Assembly: GCF_024323335.1 (NCBI RefSeq)
Contig: NC_066579.1
Coordinates: 238,127,475-238,191,474 of the forward strand
Length of the DNA: 64,000 nt
Origin: Lathyrus oleraceus
Taxonomy: Eukaryota; Streptophyta; Magnoliopsida; Fabales; Fabaceae
Direction of reading: 5' to 3'
In this document: positions 9,686-20,600 of the stretch, one piece after another
How positions within the stretch are numbered: the first letter of the stretch is position 1
Layout: the number at the start of each line of letters is the position of its first letter
Notes under the pieces: generated by a model
Database searches by the model: none
What the model saw: only the letters and a program-made list of their open reading frames with translations
Told to the model about the DNA's origin: nothing
Translations under genes and position numbers: made by a program

Positions 9686-10563
9686 CGATGACATATGCAG
9701 AGCTATATCCGTCTTTGGTTCTCAAGAACCTGTTGCAACCAAGAAATCCTCCGCAAATCCCTTAACCACTTTCATGGTGGTACAAACTAGAACTCCGTTG
9801 TGCTTTTCATCAAGGAGCACCCGATCATGATATAGAGAATTGCTACCCCCTCAAGTATGAAGTTCAGAAACTGGTAAAGAATGGAATGGTGTCCTTTGAG
9901 GACCGTGCACCGAATGTCAAAGTTAACCCATTGCCTGCCCATGGAAATTCATCTGTTAATATGGTGGGCGGTTGTCCTGGAGAGTTCAAGGTATTTGATG
10001 TACGCTTCATAAGAAGGTCCTTGGTGATGATGCACAATGATACTTTCTTGGTTAGTGATTGTGAGCATGACCATGATGGTTGTGCTATCTGCAGTGTCAA
10101 TCCTAGAGGTTGTACGGTTGTGAAGAGAGACATCCAAAGGTTGATGGATGAAAGCTTGATTCAGATTGTTCAATCCCGTCATGTAGATGACGATGTCAAT
10201 TTTATAGTCCCTATTTTTAAAACTCCTGAGAGAATGGTTATTAAGTATGATAGCAGCAGTAGTAACAGTGTCAGCAACAGATCGGTATTGTCGTTGGTTA
10301 TACGGTTATGGGGTCCAGTCCCATATGCATCCAATAAGGCTGTTCCGTATTAGTATAATGCTACTATGTTGGAGAATGGTCAAGAGGTTCCTTTGCCTAC
10401 GACCAGTTCTGTTGTAAGCATATTTGATGTTACCAAGGTGACCCGCAGTGGTTGTGTGTTTGGGCCGGTGTTCCTAAAGAACATGGAGGATATATCTGTT
10501 AATAAGAAGGTGGAAGTGCCTGCGGTAGATCCTACTAGCGCTCCAAAGTGTCAGTCTGGTTAG
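9686..10563 (+). pseudogene. Ogre O1 gag C-terminal half
   Basis: The frame resumes at 9686 with MTYAELYPSLV and runs as frame 1. A knuckle-like CX2HX5HX4C (CAFHQGAPDHDIENC, from 9799) is the Ogre gag zinc motif. Next come FEDRAPNVKVNPLPAH and a CEHDHDGCAIC region typical of Ogre gag. In-frame stops lie at 9763-9765 (TAA), 10351-10353 (TAG) and 10561-10563 (TAG), each at a site where the O2 copy or related sequences suggest another residue. The same segment is present on the minus strand in O2 (28284-27799 and on), and the two align well by eye. Confidence 0.88.
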
Positions 10564-11652
10564 TCCAACAGTTTGAAGCCTAGTGATGATGATGAGGTAC
10601 TCAGACTGATCAAGAAAAGTGAATTCAACGTAGTGGAGCCGTTTCTTCAAACCCCCTCGAAGATCTCAGTATTGTCTCTGTTAATGAACTCAGAAGCGCA
10701 CAGAGAAGCACTACAGAAAGTTCTTAAGCAAGCGTATGTGGAACATGATGTTACGGTGGATCAATTTGATCATATTGTGGCTAACATCACTTCTTGCAAT
10801 AATCTCTGTTTCTATGATGAAGAACTCCCTGAAGAGGGTAGAAATCATAACTTGGCTCTGCATATCTTGATGAATTATAAAGATGAAGCTCTGTCAAATG
10901 TGTTAGTAGACACCGGGTCTTCATTGAATGTACTTCCAAAATCGACTTTGTCCAAGTTATCATATCAAGGAGCGCATATGAGATATAGTGGTGTGATTGT
11001 CAAAGCTTTTGACGGTTCACGCAAGACTGTGATTGGCGAAGTGGACCTTCTAGTGAAGATAGGTCCGAGTGACTTCCAAATTACTTTTCAAGTAATGGAT
11101 ATCCACCCAGCCTATAGCTTCTTATTGGGAAGGCCGTGGATTCATGAGGCAGGAGCCGTTACTTCAACATTGCATCAGAAGCTGAAGTTTGTTAAGAATG
11201 GGAAGCTTGTTATTGTTGGTAGGGAGAAGGCGTTATTGATTAGCCACCTGTCATCTTTCTCTTATGTTGAAGCTGAGAATGTGGTTGAAACTCTATTCTA
11301 AGTCTTATCTATTGCTGAAGAAAAGAGAGTCGGGGCACCCATGTCCTCATTCAAAGATGCATTGATAATTGTTGAAGAGGGTCAGTCAGATCAGTGGGGG
11401 CAGATGGTAGAGGTCTCCGAAAACAAGAGAATAGCCGGATTAGGTTTCCAACGAGGTTCACCAGTGGTTAGATCTGAAGATGTACAACTCAATTTCCGTA
11501 GTGGGGGGTTCATTCATGGTAATGAACAAGACTTAGCTGTTGTGTTAGAGGATGATGAAGATGAAGACTGCACCAATTTTGTGACGCATGGAAAAGCTTG
11601 TGACAATTGGACTGCTGTTGATATTCTTGTTATTATGCATCGATCTAAGTAA
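10564..11652 (+). pseudogene. Ogre O1 aspartic protease
   Basis: The frame continues from gag. The retropepsin-like domain has the catalytic loop VDTGSSLNVLP (near 10905-10940), a middle KAFDGSRKTVIGEVDL strand and the C-terminal LLGRPWIHEAGAVTSTLHQ flap-to-tail region. It would cleave the Gag-Pol polyprotein. An in-frame TAA at 11299-11301 stands where Gln is likely (CAA to TAA). After that, MSSFKDA and NFVTHGKACDNW precede the exon end HRSK at 11648. The TAA at 11650-11652 lies at the putative intron donor and would be spliced out, so it is not counted as damage. The DTG loop is intact. Confidence 0.9.
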
Positions 11653-11910
11653 TTGCTTTTATTTGTTTTGAAAATCCTTCTCCTATACCTAAGGGAGAAG
11701 TGAACATTGTTGGGCATTTTCAATTTGATCATGAATAAAATATAATTCTATTCATCCACGTCTATGATGTTTTGTTTTTACTTTTTTTCTTTATTCTGAA
11801 AATGGTAATCACAAAAAACATAAATAAATAATATAATTGTCCATCTGCATAATATTTGGTCACAAATTCACTTCTCTAAAATCAAAATATCAAATCATTA
11901 TGCAAGTTAG
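11649..11910 (+). other. Putative Ogre intron between protease and RT
   Basis: Coding similarity stops at HRSK with a GT at 11649-11650. It resumes at about 11920 with IEYNDPSPSPNFEFPVFE, just after AG dinucleotides at 11905-11906 and 11909-11910. The gap of about 260 bp is AT-rich and has stops in all frames. Ogre elements are known for an intron at this position. Which AG is used cannot be decided from sequence alone. Confidence 0.65.
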
Positions 11911-13541
11911 TTTATAACCCCATTGAATACAATGATCCTTCTCCTTCTCCAAATTTTGAATTCCCTGTGTTTGAGGATGAAGAGGAAAGTGATGAAGAAG
12001 TAAGTGATGAATTGCCTCGTCTTCTTGAGCATGAAGGAAAATCCATTCAGCCATTCGAAGAGCATATTGAGCTAGTCAACTTGGGTTCCGAAGACGATGT
12101 GAAGGAGGTCAAGATTGGGTCTCGACTGTGTCCTGATGTTAAGAAGGGGTTGATTGATCTTCTTCGAGAGTATTCAGATGTGTTTGCTTGATCCTTTCAA
12201 GACATGCCTGGTTTGGATTCTGAGATTGTAAAGCATATATTGTCGTTGAAGCCAGAACGCCCACCAGTCAAGCAGAAGTTGAGAAGAACTCATCCTGATA
12301 TGGTAGTGAAGATTAAAGAAGAAGTGCAAAAGCAGATTGATGTTGGTTTCCTTGTAACTGCTGAATATCCACAGTGGGTGGCCAATATTGTACCTGTGCC
12401 GAAGAAGGATGGAAAAGTCTATATGTGCGTTGATTATAGAGATTTGAACAAAGCTAGTCTAAAAGATGATTTCCCTCTGCCACACATTGATATGTTGGTA
12501 GACAATACAACTAAATTTAAAGTCTTTTCATTTATGGACGGATTTTCCGGATATAATCAGATTAAGATGGCACCCGAAGATATGGAAAAGACCATATTCA
12601 TTACGCCCTAGGGAACATTCTGTTATAGAGTGATGCCTTTCGGTTTAAAGAATACCGGTGCAACCTACCAGAGAGCAATGACTACTCTTTTTCATGATAT
12701 GATGCATAAAGAGATTGAAGTCTATGTTGATGAATTGATTGCTAAATCTATTGATGAAGATGAACATGTTGAGCATTTGTTAAAGTCATTCCAGCGTTTG
12801 AGGAAGTATAAACTCCGTTTGAATCCCAATAAGTGTACTTTTGGTGTTTGTTCTAGTAAGTTGTTGGGCTTTATTGTCAGGGAGAAGGGTATTGAAGTTG
12901 ATCCTGCCACGGTCAAAGCAATACAAGAGATGCCTGCGCCCAAAACTGAGAAGCAAGTCAGAGGTTTTCTCGGCCGCTTGAATTATATCTCAAGATTCAT
13001 TTCACACATGACTGCCACATGTACCCCTATATTCAAGCTTCTTCAGAAAGATCAGTCTTGTGATTGGACCGAAGATTTCCATAAAGCTTTTGATAGTATC
13101 AAGGAATATCTGCTTGAACCGTCGATTCTGTCTCCACCTGTGGAAGGAAGACCGTTGATCATGTATTTGACTGTGCTTGAAGATAGTATGGATTGTGTTC
13201 TAGGTCAGCAAGACGAAACTGGAAAGAAAGAGTATTCTATTTACTACCTCAGTAAGAAGTTCCCCGATTGTGAGACTCTGTATTCTATGCTAGAGAAGAC
13301 TTATTGCGCATTGGCTTGGGCTGCTAAGCATCTGCGTCAATATATGATGAATCATACCACTTGGTTGATATCCAAAATGGATCCAATCAAGTATATTTTT
13401 GAGAATCCTGCTTTAACTGGGAGGATTGCCCGTTGGCAGATGTTGTTATCAGAGTATGATATTGAATACTGATCTCAGAAAGCGATCAAAGGTAATGTCT
13501 TGACTGACCATCTGGCTCACCAACCAATTGAAGATTACTAG
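11911..13541 (+). pseudogene. Ogre O1 reverse transcriptase and RNase H (YVDE active site)
   Basis: This is one frame from the intron to 13541. RT landmarks are PVPKKDGK, VDYRDLNKAS, DFPLPHID, FSFMDGFSGYNQI and MPFGLKNTGATYQRAM. The catalytic box reads YVDE (12723-12734) instead of YVDD, so the second metal-binding Asp is Glu. RNase H follows (LTVLEDSMDCVLGQ, YYLSKKF, CALAWAAKHLRQYM). Stops are TGA 12189-12191, TAG 12609-12611, TGA 13470-13472 and TAG 13539-13541. They fall at positions where Trp, Arg or Gln would be expected, consistent with deamination. The enzyme would copy element RNA into DNA; this copy cannot. Confidence 0.92.
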
Positions 13542-13890
13542 TCAGTGCAGTATGATTTTCCTTATGAAGAGATCTTGTACTTGAAAATGAAAGATTGTGA
13601 TGAACCATTGCTTGAAGAAGGGCCAGAACCTGGTTCCTGTTAGGGCATGGTATTTGATGGAGATGTTAATCAGTATGGTAATGGCATTGAGGCAGTGATT
13701 ATTATTCCTCAAGGCACATATTTTCCATTTACAGCCAGATTGACTTTCAAGTGTACAAATAATGTGGCAGAATATGAAGCTTGCATTATGGGGCTTGAAG
13801 AGGCCATTGATCTCAGAATCAAGTATTTGGACGTCTATGGAGATTCAGCTTTGGTGGTGAATCAAATCAATGGTGAATGGGAGACGAATC
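13542..13890 (+). pseudogene. Second (archaeal-type) RNase H of Ogre O1, truncated
   Basis: After a linker with a TAG at 13641-13643, the frame shows MVFDGDVNQYGNGIEAVII, KCTNNVAEYEACIMGLEEA, and DVYGDSALVVNQINGEW. This is an RNase H fold of the extra type (aRH) carried by Tat/Ogre elements. Visible acidic residues are the D of FDGD, the E of AEYEA and the D of YGDS. The C-terminal part is missing. From about 13885 the sequence jumps to MADALATLASM, which normally lies roughly 40-50 residues further on, in another frame. A deletion with frameshift is therefore inferred. Confidence 0.82.
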
Positions 13891-15279
13891 AACCCGGATG
13901 GCAGATGCTCTTGCAACATTAGCATCAATGATTGTGGTGAAATATTGGAATGAAGTTCCCAACTTGACTGTAATGCGTCTTGAAAGGCCAGCTCATGTGT
14001 TCTCTATTGAAGAATTCAAAGATGAGAGGTCGTGGTATTACGACATCAAGTGTTTCCTCCAAAGTCAGATTTATCCGTCTGGGGCGTCTTTGAAAGATAA
14101 GAAGACTTTGAGAAGATTAGCCGGAAATTTCTACTTGAATGGTGATGTGTTATATAAGAGAAACTTCGATATGGTTCTGCTCAGATGCGTGGATAGACAC
14201 GAAGCAGGCCTATTGATGGCTAAAGTCCATGAAGGTTCATTTGGTACTCATTCCAATGGACATGCAATGGCGAAGAAGATGTTGCGAGCAGGTTACTATT
14301 GGCTGACAATGGAATCTGACTGTTGCAAGTTTGTGAAGAAATGCCACAAGTGCCAAATATATGTAGATAAGATTCATGTTCCTCCGACACTATTGCACGT
14401 CATTTCCTCCCCATGGCCCTTCTCCGTATGGGGAATTGATATGATTGGTATGATTGAGCCCAAAGCTTCGAACGAACATCGTTTCATTTTGGTGGCTATT
14501 GACTACTTCATAAAGTGGGTTGAAGCGACATCGTATGCAAATGTAACCAAGCATGTTGTTGTGAGGTTTATTAAGAACCAGATTATATGCCGTTATGGTG
14601 TGCCAAGTAAGGTCATTACTGATAATGGATCGAACTTGAATAACAATATGGTGGAAGCTCTTTGCAAGGACTTCAAGATTGCACATCATAATTCTTCTCC
14701 CTACAGACCTAAGATGAATGGGGCTATTGAAGCTGCAAATAATAACATCAAGAAAATTATTCAGAAGATGGCTGCAACATATAAGGATTGGCATGAGATG
14801 CTCCCATTTGATTTGCACGGGTATCATACATCCATCCGCACTTCAACAGGGGCAACCCCTTTCTCTCTTGTATATGGTATGGAAGTTGTGCTCCCCGTAG
14901 AGGTCAGATCCCATCATTGTGTGTACTGATGGAAGCCAAGTTGACTGAAGCTGAATGGTGTCAAACCAGATATGACCAGCTGAATTTGTTTGAAGTGAAG
15001 AAATTGACTGCCATGTCTCATGGTCAGTTATATCAGTAGAGGATCAAGAAAGCTTTTGATAAGAAGTCTAGGTCTCGTGTATTCAAAGAAGGTGACCTTG
15101 TGCTCAAGAAGGTTTTATCTTTCAAACCAGATTCTAGGGGCAAATGGACTCCTAATTATGAAGGCCCATATGTGATCAAGATAGCCTTTTCAGGCGGTGC
15201 TTTGATCCTTACAACTATGGACGGTGAAGAGTTTACGCATCTTGTGAACGCCGATGAAGTCAAGAAATACTTTGCCTAA
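13891..15279 (+). pseudogene. Ogre O1 integrase (frameshift and one stop)
   Basis: The integrase frame starts at MADALATLASM and is open to 14929. The zinc-binding HHCC region is seen in HEGSFGTHSNGHAM and KKCHKCQIY. The DDE catalytic triad looks intact: D in GIDMIG (near 14438), D in TDNGSN (near 14620), and E in GAIEAAN (near 14730). A one-base frameshift near 14900-14910 moves the rest (LMEAKLTEAEW) to frame 1, where a TAG lies at 15037-15039. The C-terminal GKWTPNYEGPYVIK domain ends at KKYFA and a TAA at 15277-15279. This enzyme would insert the cDNA into the chromosome. Confidence 0.9.
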
Positions 15280-15297
15280 AAAGAAAAGAACAACTCG

Positions 15298-15373
15298 CTA
15301 AGTTGAAAACCCGAAAGGGCAGCTTAGGAAAAAATGAGCGTCTCGGTGGATTGAAACCCGAAAGGGCGATCCA
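15298..15373 (+). ncRNA. Two consecutive structured stem-loops just after the Ogre pol stop
   Basis: Stem-loop 1 (15298-15327) has outer arms CTAAG/CTTAG, inner stem CCC/GGG and loop GAAA. Stem-loop 2 (15347-15373) has outer arms TGGAT/ATCCA around the same CCC-GAAA-GGG core. Both have a larger 5' internal loop (TTGAAAA or TGAAA) and a small 3' one (CAG or CG). The outer arms differ in sequence yet pair in both. GAAA is a GNRA tetraloop. The first lies 19 bases after the pol stop. This is a predicted cis-acting RNA structure, not a recognised family. Confidence 0.55.
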
Positions 15374-16407
15374 AGCAAAAATTAGAGACATAAAACAAAA
15401 ATATTTATCCTGATAAATTGAATACCCCACCTTGGGGAAATTTATGTAAAAAACAGGGATTTTGGCAAGTCACTGCATCCTGCTGATCTTCAGATTTGAA
15501 GACATTCTTGAGCATAATGATCTATTTTGATTCATCGTCCCCAGCAACAGTCAAGAGCACAACGAATATCAAGAGGCGGTAGAAGGATTAGTGATCATTG
15601 TATTCAATGTAACCCTTTTCCATGTAAATTACCATTTTCAAATTTGTAAAGATCTATGGAGTCTTGTCATTTAAAGACCACCATTCTATTAAATAAAGTT
15701 GAGCTTTTGTCCAATTATTTCTAATCTTGTTTAATTCAGCCAAATAGTTTTAAATTTTATTATGATCATTTTGAAAATTAAAATTTTAATCAAAATCATA
15801 TTTTCTTAAACATATAAAAGCATTAATTTTAAGAAATTGATTTCAAAAAGGAATATCAACAGTGGTTCGAAAGCAGTAAGCCCTAAGTGTGGAACATTAT
15901 TGGTCCTCCCCAAGCAGTAGGCGTGATTTCTTTCATCCCTGATAGCATTGTTCAGCACCCGGTGTTTGTTGATTTTTCCAGGCAGTTAATTCTCTGTTGT
16001 CCCTAGCTGAGTTGGTGTTTATTCCCCAACCGAGTTTATACTTGTTCTCCAACGGAATGCAACAGTTCTCATGGTTCCGACAGGGCTTTGGTTTCCCCAC
16101 CAATCGCCATCAGATTCACTCCTAGTCAGGATTCTCTCTCTTAGTTTATGAGAAGTTATTTGTATTTGATCCCCCTGCAAGGTTGTCTCCCATTTGATAT
16201 GGTGTTGACCTAAAATTCCCCGCAGAGTTGGTAGCAGTTTCCTCAGCAGATCTCCTTTTTTCTTCCCCGGATAGGGTTGAGCCTTTGGGATGATAGTCTC
16301 TCTTCTCCAGCAGTTGTTTCCCTCTTTTGGGGATTGGCCGAGAATTGTATCGATGATTCAATCTGCGACATCCGTGTATCCTTTGAGATCGTATTGTCAG
16401 TATAATC

Positions 16408-16445
16408 ATCATATACACATATACATATACATATACACTCATATA
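16408..16445. repeat. ATATAC-type microsatellite
   Basis: A run of alternating CATATA/CACATA units lies in the O1 3' untranslated region. It is an ordinary simple repeat. Confidence 0.85.
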
Positions 16446-16729
16446 ATTTCATTATTGCATCATTGCACCTGTTAACTCATTCTTGTGATTCTTATTCTTT
16501 GTTATGGTGGTACTTCATCCCCATACAGGTTTGGTGAGTATGTCCTCTTTCCAATTGTAGAGTGTCAGCCCCATAAGCAGAAAGACTTTAACCTTTCTCC
16601 TTTCCCCACTGAGTTATTTCCTCATGGATGATTGTTATTTTAGTTTCCTTCCCAATTGATTATCTGGATGGAACCACCCCCTTGAGTTATATCCTCATCG
16701 GGTTGAGTCTTAATTGACCATTTCTTTCT

Positions 16730-17720
16730 AGATCTTACCTAGATAGATGCTTTTGGTCCCTTGAGAGTTTATTACCCAGTAACTGGTGATATTCTTCTTA
16801 GTTGGCAGTTTGTTACTTATTGTCCAATACCCGGCAAAAGTAACCTTTCTCTCCCCAACGATTTCGTTTTCACGTTTCCCTAGGAAGTATATCCTTGATA
16901 TGTTCATCCTAACCGGTGACAAATATTTTCTTCCCCTGCTTTGAGTCTATCATTGATATATTCATCCTAACCGATGACGGATATTCTCATTGATGGTATT
17001 CTACCCAGTAAAAAGGTAGTTGTAATCCCTATTTGTTTCCCAGAGAGTTAATCCTTGATATGTTCATCCTAACCGATGACGGTTTTCCTTCTCCTTGCGG
17101 TCTTCTGCCCAGTAGCCGGTAGTTGTAAATCCTGCTTTTTCTTCCCTTGTAGAGTTTATCCTTGATATGTTCACTTTAATCGGTGACGGATATCCTCTTT
17201 GCGATTTTCTATTCAGTAACTGATAGATGTAATCCCTAGTCTTCCCCTCGGAGTCTATCCTTGATATGTTCATCCTAACCGGTGACGGATATTCTCTTTG
17301 ATGGTATTCTATCCAGCATTCGATAGATGTAATTCCTACCCTTTTTTGTTTAGGCGGTTTATCCTCGATATGTTCATCCTAACCGATGACGGATATCCTC
17401 CTTAACATCCCCAGGCAAGTCTATCCTTGATATGTTCATCTTAGCCGATGACGGATTTTCTTTCCGCCGAGTCTATCCTTGATATGTTCACTTTAAATAG
17501 TGACAAATATTCTCTCCTTTTTGGTCTTCTTTCCAGTAACCGATAGTTGTAAATCCTATTTTCAGCTTTTCCCCAGCAAGTCTATTCTTACCCTGTAGCC
17601 GGTAATGAATACACCACCTGGTGACCATCAGCGAGTCATCCTTGATATGTTTACCCTAAATGGTAATAGATGTCCTCCCTGTCAGATTTTATCATCTCCG
17701 TACCCAGTAACTGGTAGTGG
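16730..17720 (+). repeat. Tandem repeat array in Ogre O1 3' untranslated region
   Basis: The phrase CTTGATATGTTCATCCTAAC with GATGACGGATAT following recurs about nine times (near 16890, 16950, 17050, 17157, 17256, 17363, 17422, 17475 and 17640). It is often followed by a second phrase around CCAGTAACCGGTAGTTGTAA. Spacing alternates between about 55-60 and 100-110 bp, so units come in short and long forms. Ogre 3' untranslated regions are known sources of satellite repeats in legumes. The same phrases occur on the opposite strand in O3 near 63180-63560. Confidence 0.85.
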
Positions 17721-18212
17721 ATAATATATTTTTTCTCCTCCTGTGTTGAAGATTGTTTCTTTCCTAGTTGAGTTGAGTGCATATTTCCTTAGTGAAATCG
17801 CTGGTCCTGCTTGGTTTGAGTATTTTAGTTTTATTCTAATTTATCTGTTTCCCCTGCAGATGTTCCTTTTCTCCCCGACCGAGTCTTTCCATTTTCATGG
17901 AATTCCTCTTGTCCCCCAGCAGGTTTTAAGTCGTAGCCTGGCCTACTTACAACCCTTTATCCCCCAGAGTCTTTGTCTCCCCAATGAGTTTTCCTTACAG
18001 AATGCATTACGCTCCTGCGGACTTTCGGTCTCTCTGAATTCCTTTCCTTTATGGCAATATTCCCCCACAGAGAGTTTATTTTTAGCATTCGTATCATATG
18101 CATCATGAGGTCTCTTAGGGACCAAAATTTGTTTATATATGTCGTTATTTAAGCCCATTCTACTGAGTCGATACAAAGATTTTAATCTTCACCTCCTCCG
18201 TTAGAATGTCCT

Positions 18213-18226
18213 TAAATAGGGGCATC
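18213..18226 (+). other. Polypurine tract of Ogre O1
   Basis: AAATAGGGGCATC precedes the LTR start TGTAAGACCCC at 18227. The same tract (minus strand) precedes the O3 LTR at 61189-61201, which supports a role in plus-strand priming. Confidence 0.75.
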
Positions 18227-19741
18227 TGTAAGACCCCAGTTTTGACCCTAAGATCCCTCATGCTATCTTATCATGTGCATTGGCATTGGGATCACATCTT
18301 GGCATCCTCCTTACCCCTCATTCATTGGGTTTTTATTGGGAGAGATCACCAAGCACTATGTGATTGTATCATACTTTGTATTTTATCATTTACTAACCAA
18401 AATACCAAAAATGTGTCTTTGTATTTTTCTAACTCTTTTGTAGGGAGGGCACATGATCACCTTTGATCCATCAAGTTCGCATCTAGAATTTAAGACCCTC
18501 ATTGCTAAGAGCTCAACCAAGAAATGATCCACAATGGCTCTAAGCATCATATATGGATCCCCATTATTTTTGCATGTTATTTTGATCAAGAATTCTTCAA
18601 GAGTTTGGAATTGGTTTGCGTTGGAAACCCTAGTTCATTTGGGTATCTTGTGTAACTTCTTCAACAAGATTCTTCAACAATTGATCAAATACTCTAAGGG
18701 ACACTTCAAAATTCATCATCTTATGCATATATGATCTCCCATGAGTCCAAAAAGTCAAGAAGATTGCAAGTTAGCAAGGTGGTTGAGGATGGTTGACCAA
18801 AGGAATTCATCTGATCAAAACTGGGTTCCCCTAGACCCTATCTCCTACAATTTTCATCATATGAAAATGATTCTAAGAGCAAAGTTACTCTAAATGACAT
18901 TCCAAACAACTTTTATGTTGGGGTCTAGAGCTAGTTTTTCTTGTAAAGGAATTTTTTATGTTGAAAGATTATAGGTCATTTTGTCTAAACCCTAATTTGA
19001 AAGTAAACTTCCCAAGGCCATAACTTTCTCAATTTGTATGAGATGAAATATTTCTAAGTTGCAAAATCAAATTCAAGGTGTCTAATTCAACTTTTATGTT
19101 TGGAGTAAGAGCTAAATCAACTTTTATGAGCATGTGATATGAGGATACATTATAGGTTATTTTTTACCTATACCATTGAACAAGTGATTTTCCTCAACTT
19201 CAAAAATGCATAACTCATTCATCCCAAATCCAAATGAGGTTAAATTTGTGACCATTTTGAGGTTTTTTAAAGATCTGCAACTTTTATGAAGACACTGTTT
19301 TCATTTGAAGCTCACATAAAAAGTTAGCCAAGGTGGAATAATTGAAATATGGCTTAACACTTAGAAAATATTTTGACATGTTGAAATTTCCAAACATCCA
19401 CCTCAAAATTCATCATGATATAAGCTCCAAATGGAAAAGTGTTCAACATAAGAGTTGTTCCTCTTGATATAACCTTTCCAAAGAGTCCAAATTAATCCAT
19501 TTTGGACATGGTTTAAGGGGTATGCGCATGGCCTAAACATGGTTGTATCAGTTGGCAAGAATCATTCTTCAAACATCAATACACTTTTACCTTGCATCAC
19601 AATCCACATTTAGACTCAATCTCGCTTGCATTTGGACCTAATTGAGTTGCTTCATGGGCCTGTACATGCCCATGCAAGCGTGCACTCCACATTGCCAAAT
19701 TTGGAAGAATTTTCAAAGGTGCAAATATCACTTGCATTTGC

Positions 19742-19749
19742 TATAAATA
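19742..19749 (+). promoter_or_regulatory. TATA box of Ogre O1 LTR
   Basis: TATAAATA occurs about 1.5 kb into the LTR. The solo LTR at 31966 has the same box at about the same offset (33482), which supports it as the core promoter. Confidence 0.7.
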
Positions 19750-19810
19750 GAGGTGATATGCACTAACCTTTGAGACTTATGCATTTCCTTCAAAATTCCT
19801 GAAACAACTT

Positions 19811-20600
19811 TGTTAACTTTTGGAATATTAATTCTTTTGTGACTCAGAGGAAGTAATCTGCCTTATAATTGAAAGAACGGCAGAATTTGATACATGCATA
19901 TAAAATAAAGGAGAAATAAGAAATGAAATTAAGTAGAAGGGGCACCACACTCTTTCTAATCCAAGAGAGAATGATAAGCCTATGGATGAGGATCACCACA
20001 AGAAAAGGATTTCTTGATAAGATCAATTTTGGTCCAATCCAGAACCTAAGAGCAAATACTCTCACTTACACAATGTGTAAACTTGCCAAAATTCATTGAT
20101 CCAAAAAGAAGATACATGCCTCCTTTATATAGGAATGGATTAAGATGATGAAATAAGTAAAAATTAACTCCTAAGAAAACAAAAGGTTTCAGCCACTAAT
20201 TATCATGATAGTGGGTTGAGTTATTACAAAGAAAGTGCAAAATAAAGAAGAGATAGTGGGGTTATTGAAAGGGCAGAATAATGACAATTCTTTATTTACC
20301 ACTTCTCGTGCAATTTTCGTCCATTATAGTGTGGTTATTGGTATTTCCTTTATTTTTATTTTTTTATGCATTATTGGGCCTTTTATCACATGCTTGGATG
20401 ATAAGAATAAACTTGGGCTCTTTTTCTTCAATCTGGCCCATGCATTCTATTGACTTGATCATGAAGTGAACTAAAGCATCATTGACTCTTCTTGCACGTG
20501 CCCTTGTCATAGGACCTCCTAAGCTTTGCATTGTATCATTTATGTCTTGGATTACGTCCTCATCAAGAGGTCCGTTGGATCAGTTTTGAGGACCCTTGCG
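19811..20600 (-). mobile_element. Ty3/gypsy chromovirus-like 3' fragment nested in the O1 LTR
   Basis: Ogre LTR similarity is interrupted here. On the minus strand there is a pol C-terminal tail (20576-20364), an AT-rich tract, a TATATAAAG box (20123-20131), and sequence ending in GTTAACA at 19811, like an LTR end. The left boundary is clear. The right one (about 20590-20600) is approximate, and no target duplication was found. It may be a 3' truncated insertion or a recombination relic. Confidence 0.65.
20364..20576 (-). pseudogene. Gypsy pol C-terminal tail (GPMTRARARR motif)
   Basis: This is a 70-codon open stretch ending in TAA at 20364-20366. It contains LGGPMTRARARRVNDALVHF, a string typical of the extreme C-terminus of the polyprotein in plant Ty3/gypsy chromoviruses. 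An acidic PLDEDVIQDIND segment lies upstream. No catalytic domain is present. A TGA lies two codons before the open stretch, so it is a fragment. The lineage call is from remembered family features. Confidence 0.65.

Larger units (their letters stand above)
15374..18226 (+). other. Ogre O1 3' untranslated region
   Basis: About 2.85 kb without any credible frame. It contains an AT-rich stretch (15600-15860), a CT-rich stretch with many phrases ending in CCCCAGC or similar, a TATACA-type microsatellite (about 16408-16445), and the tandem array described separately. It ends in TAAATAGGGGCATC, the polypurine tract immediately before the LTR. Confidence 0.85.

Noticed and set aside
11650..11652. 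In-frame TAA counted as a disabling stop in the Ogre protease frame
   Set aside because: It falls at the putative intron donor and would be removed by splicing.
20235..20469. Hydrophobic plus-strand frames that look like membrane proteins
   Set aside because: They are antisense to the gypsy pol tail and AT-rich 3' sequence. No start context or homology supports them.
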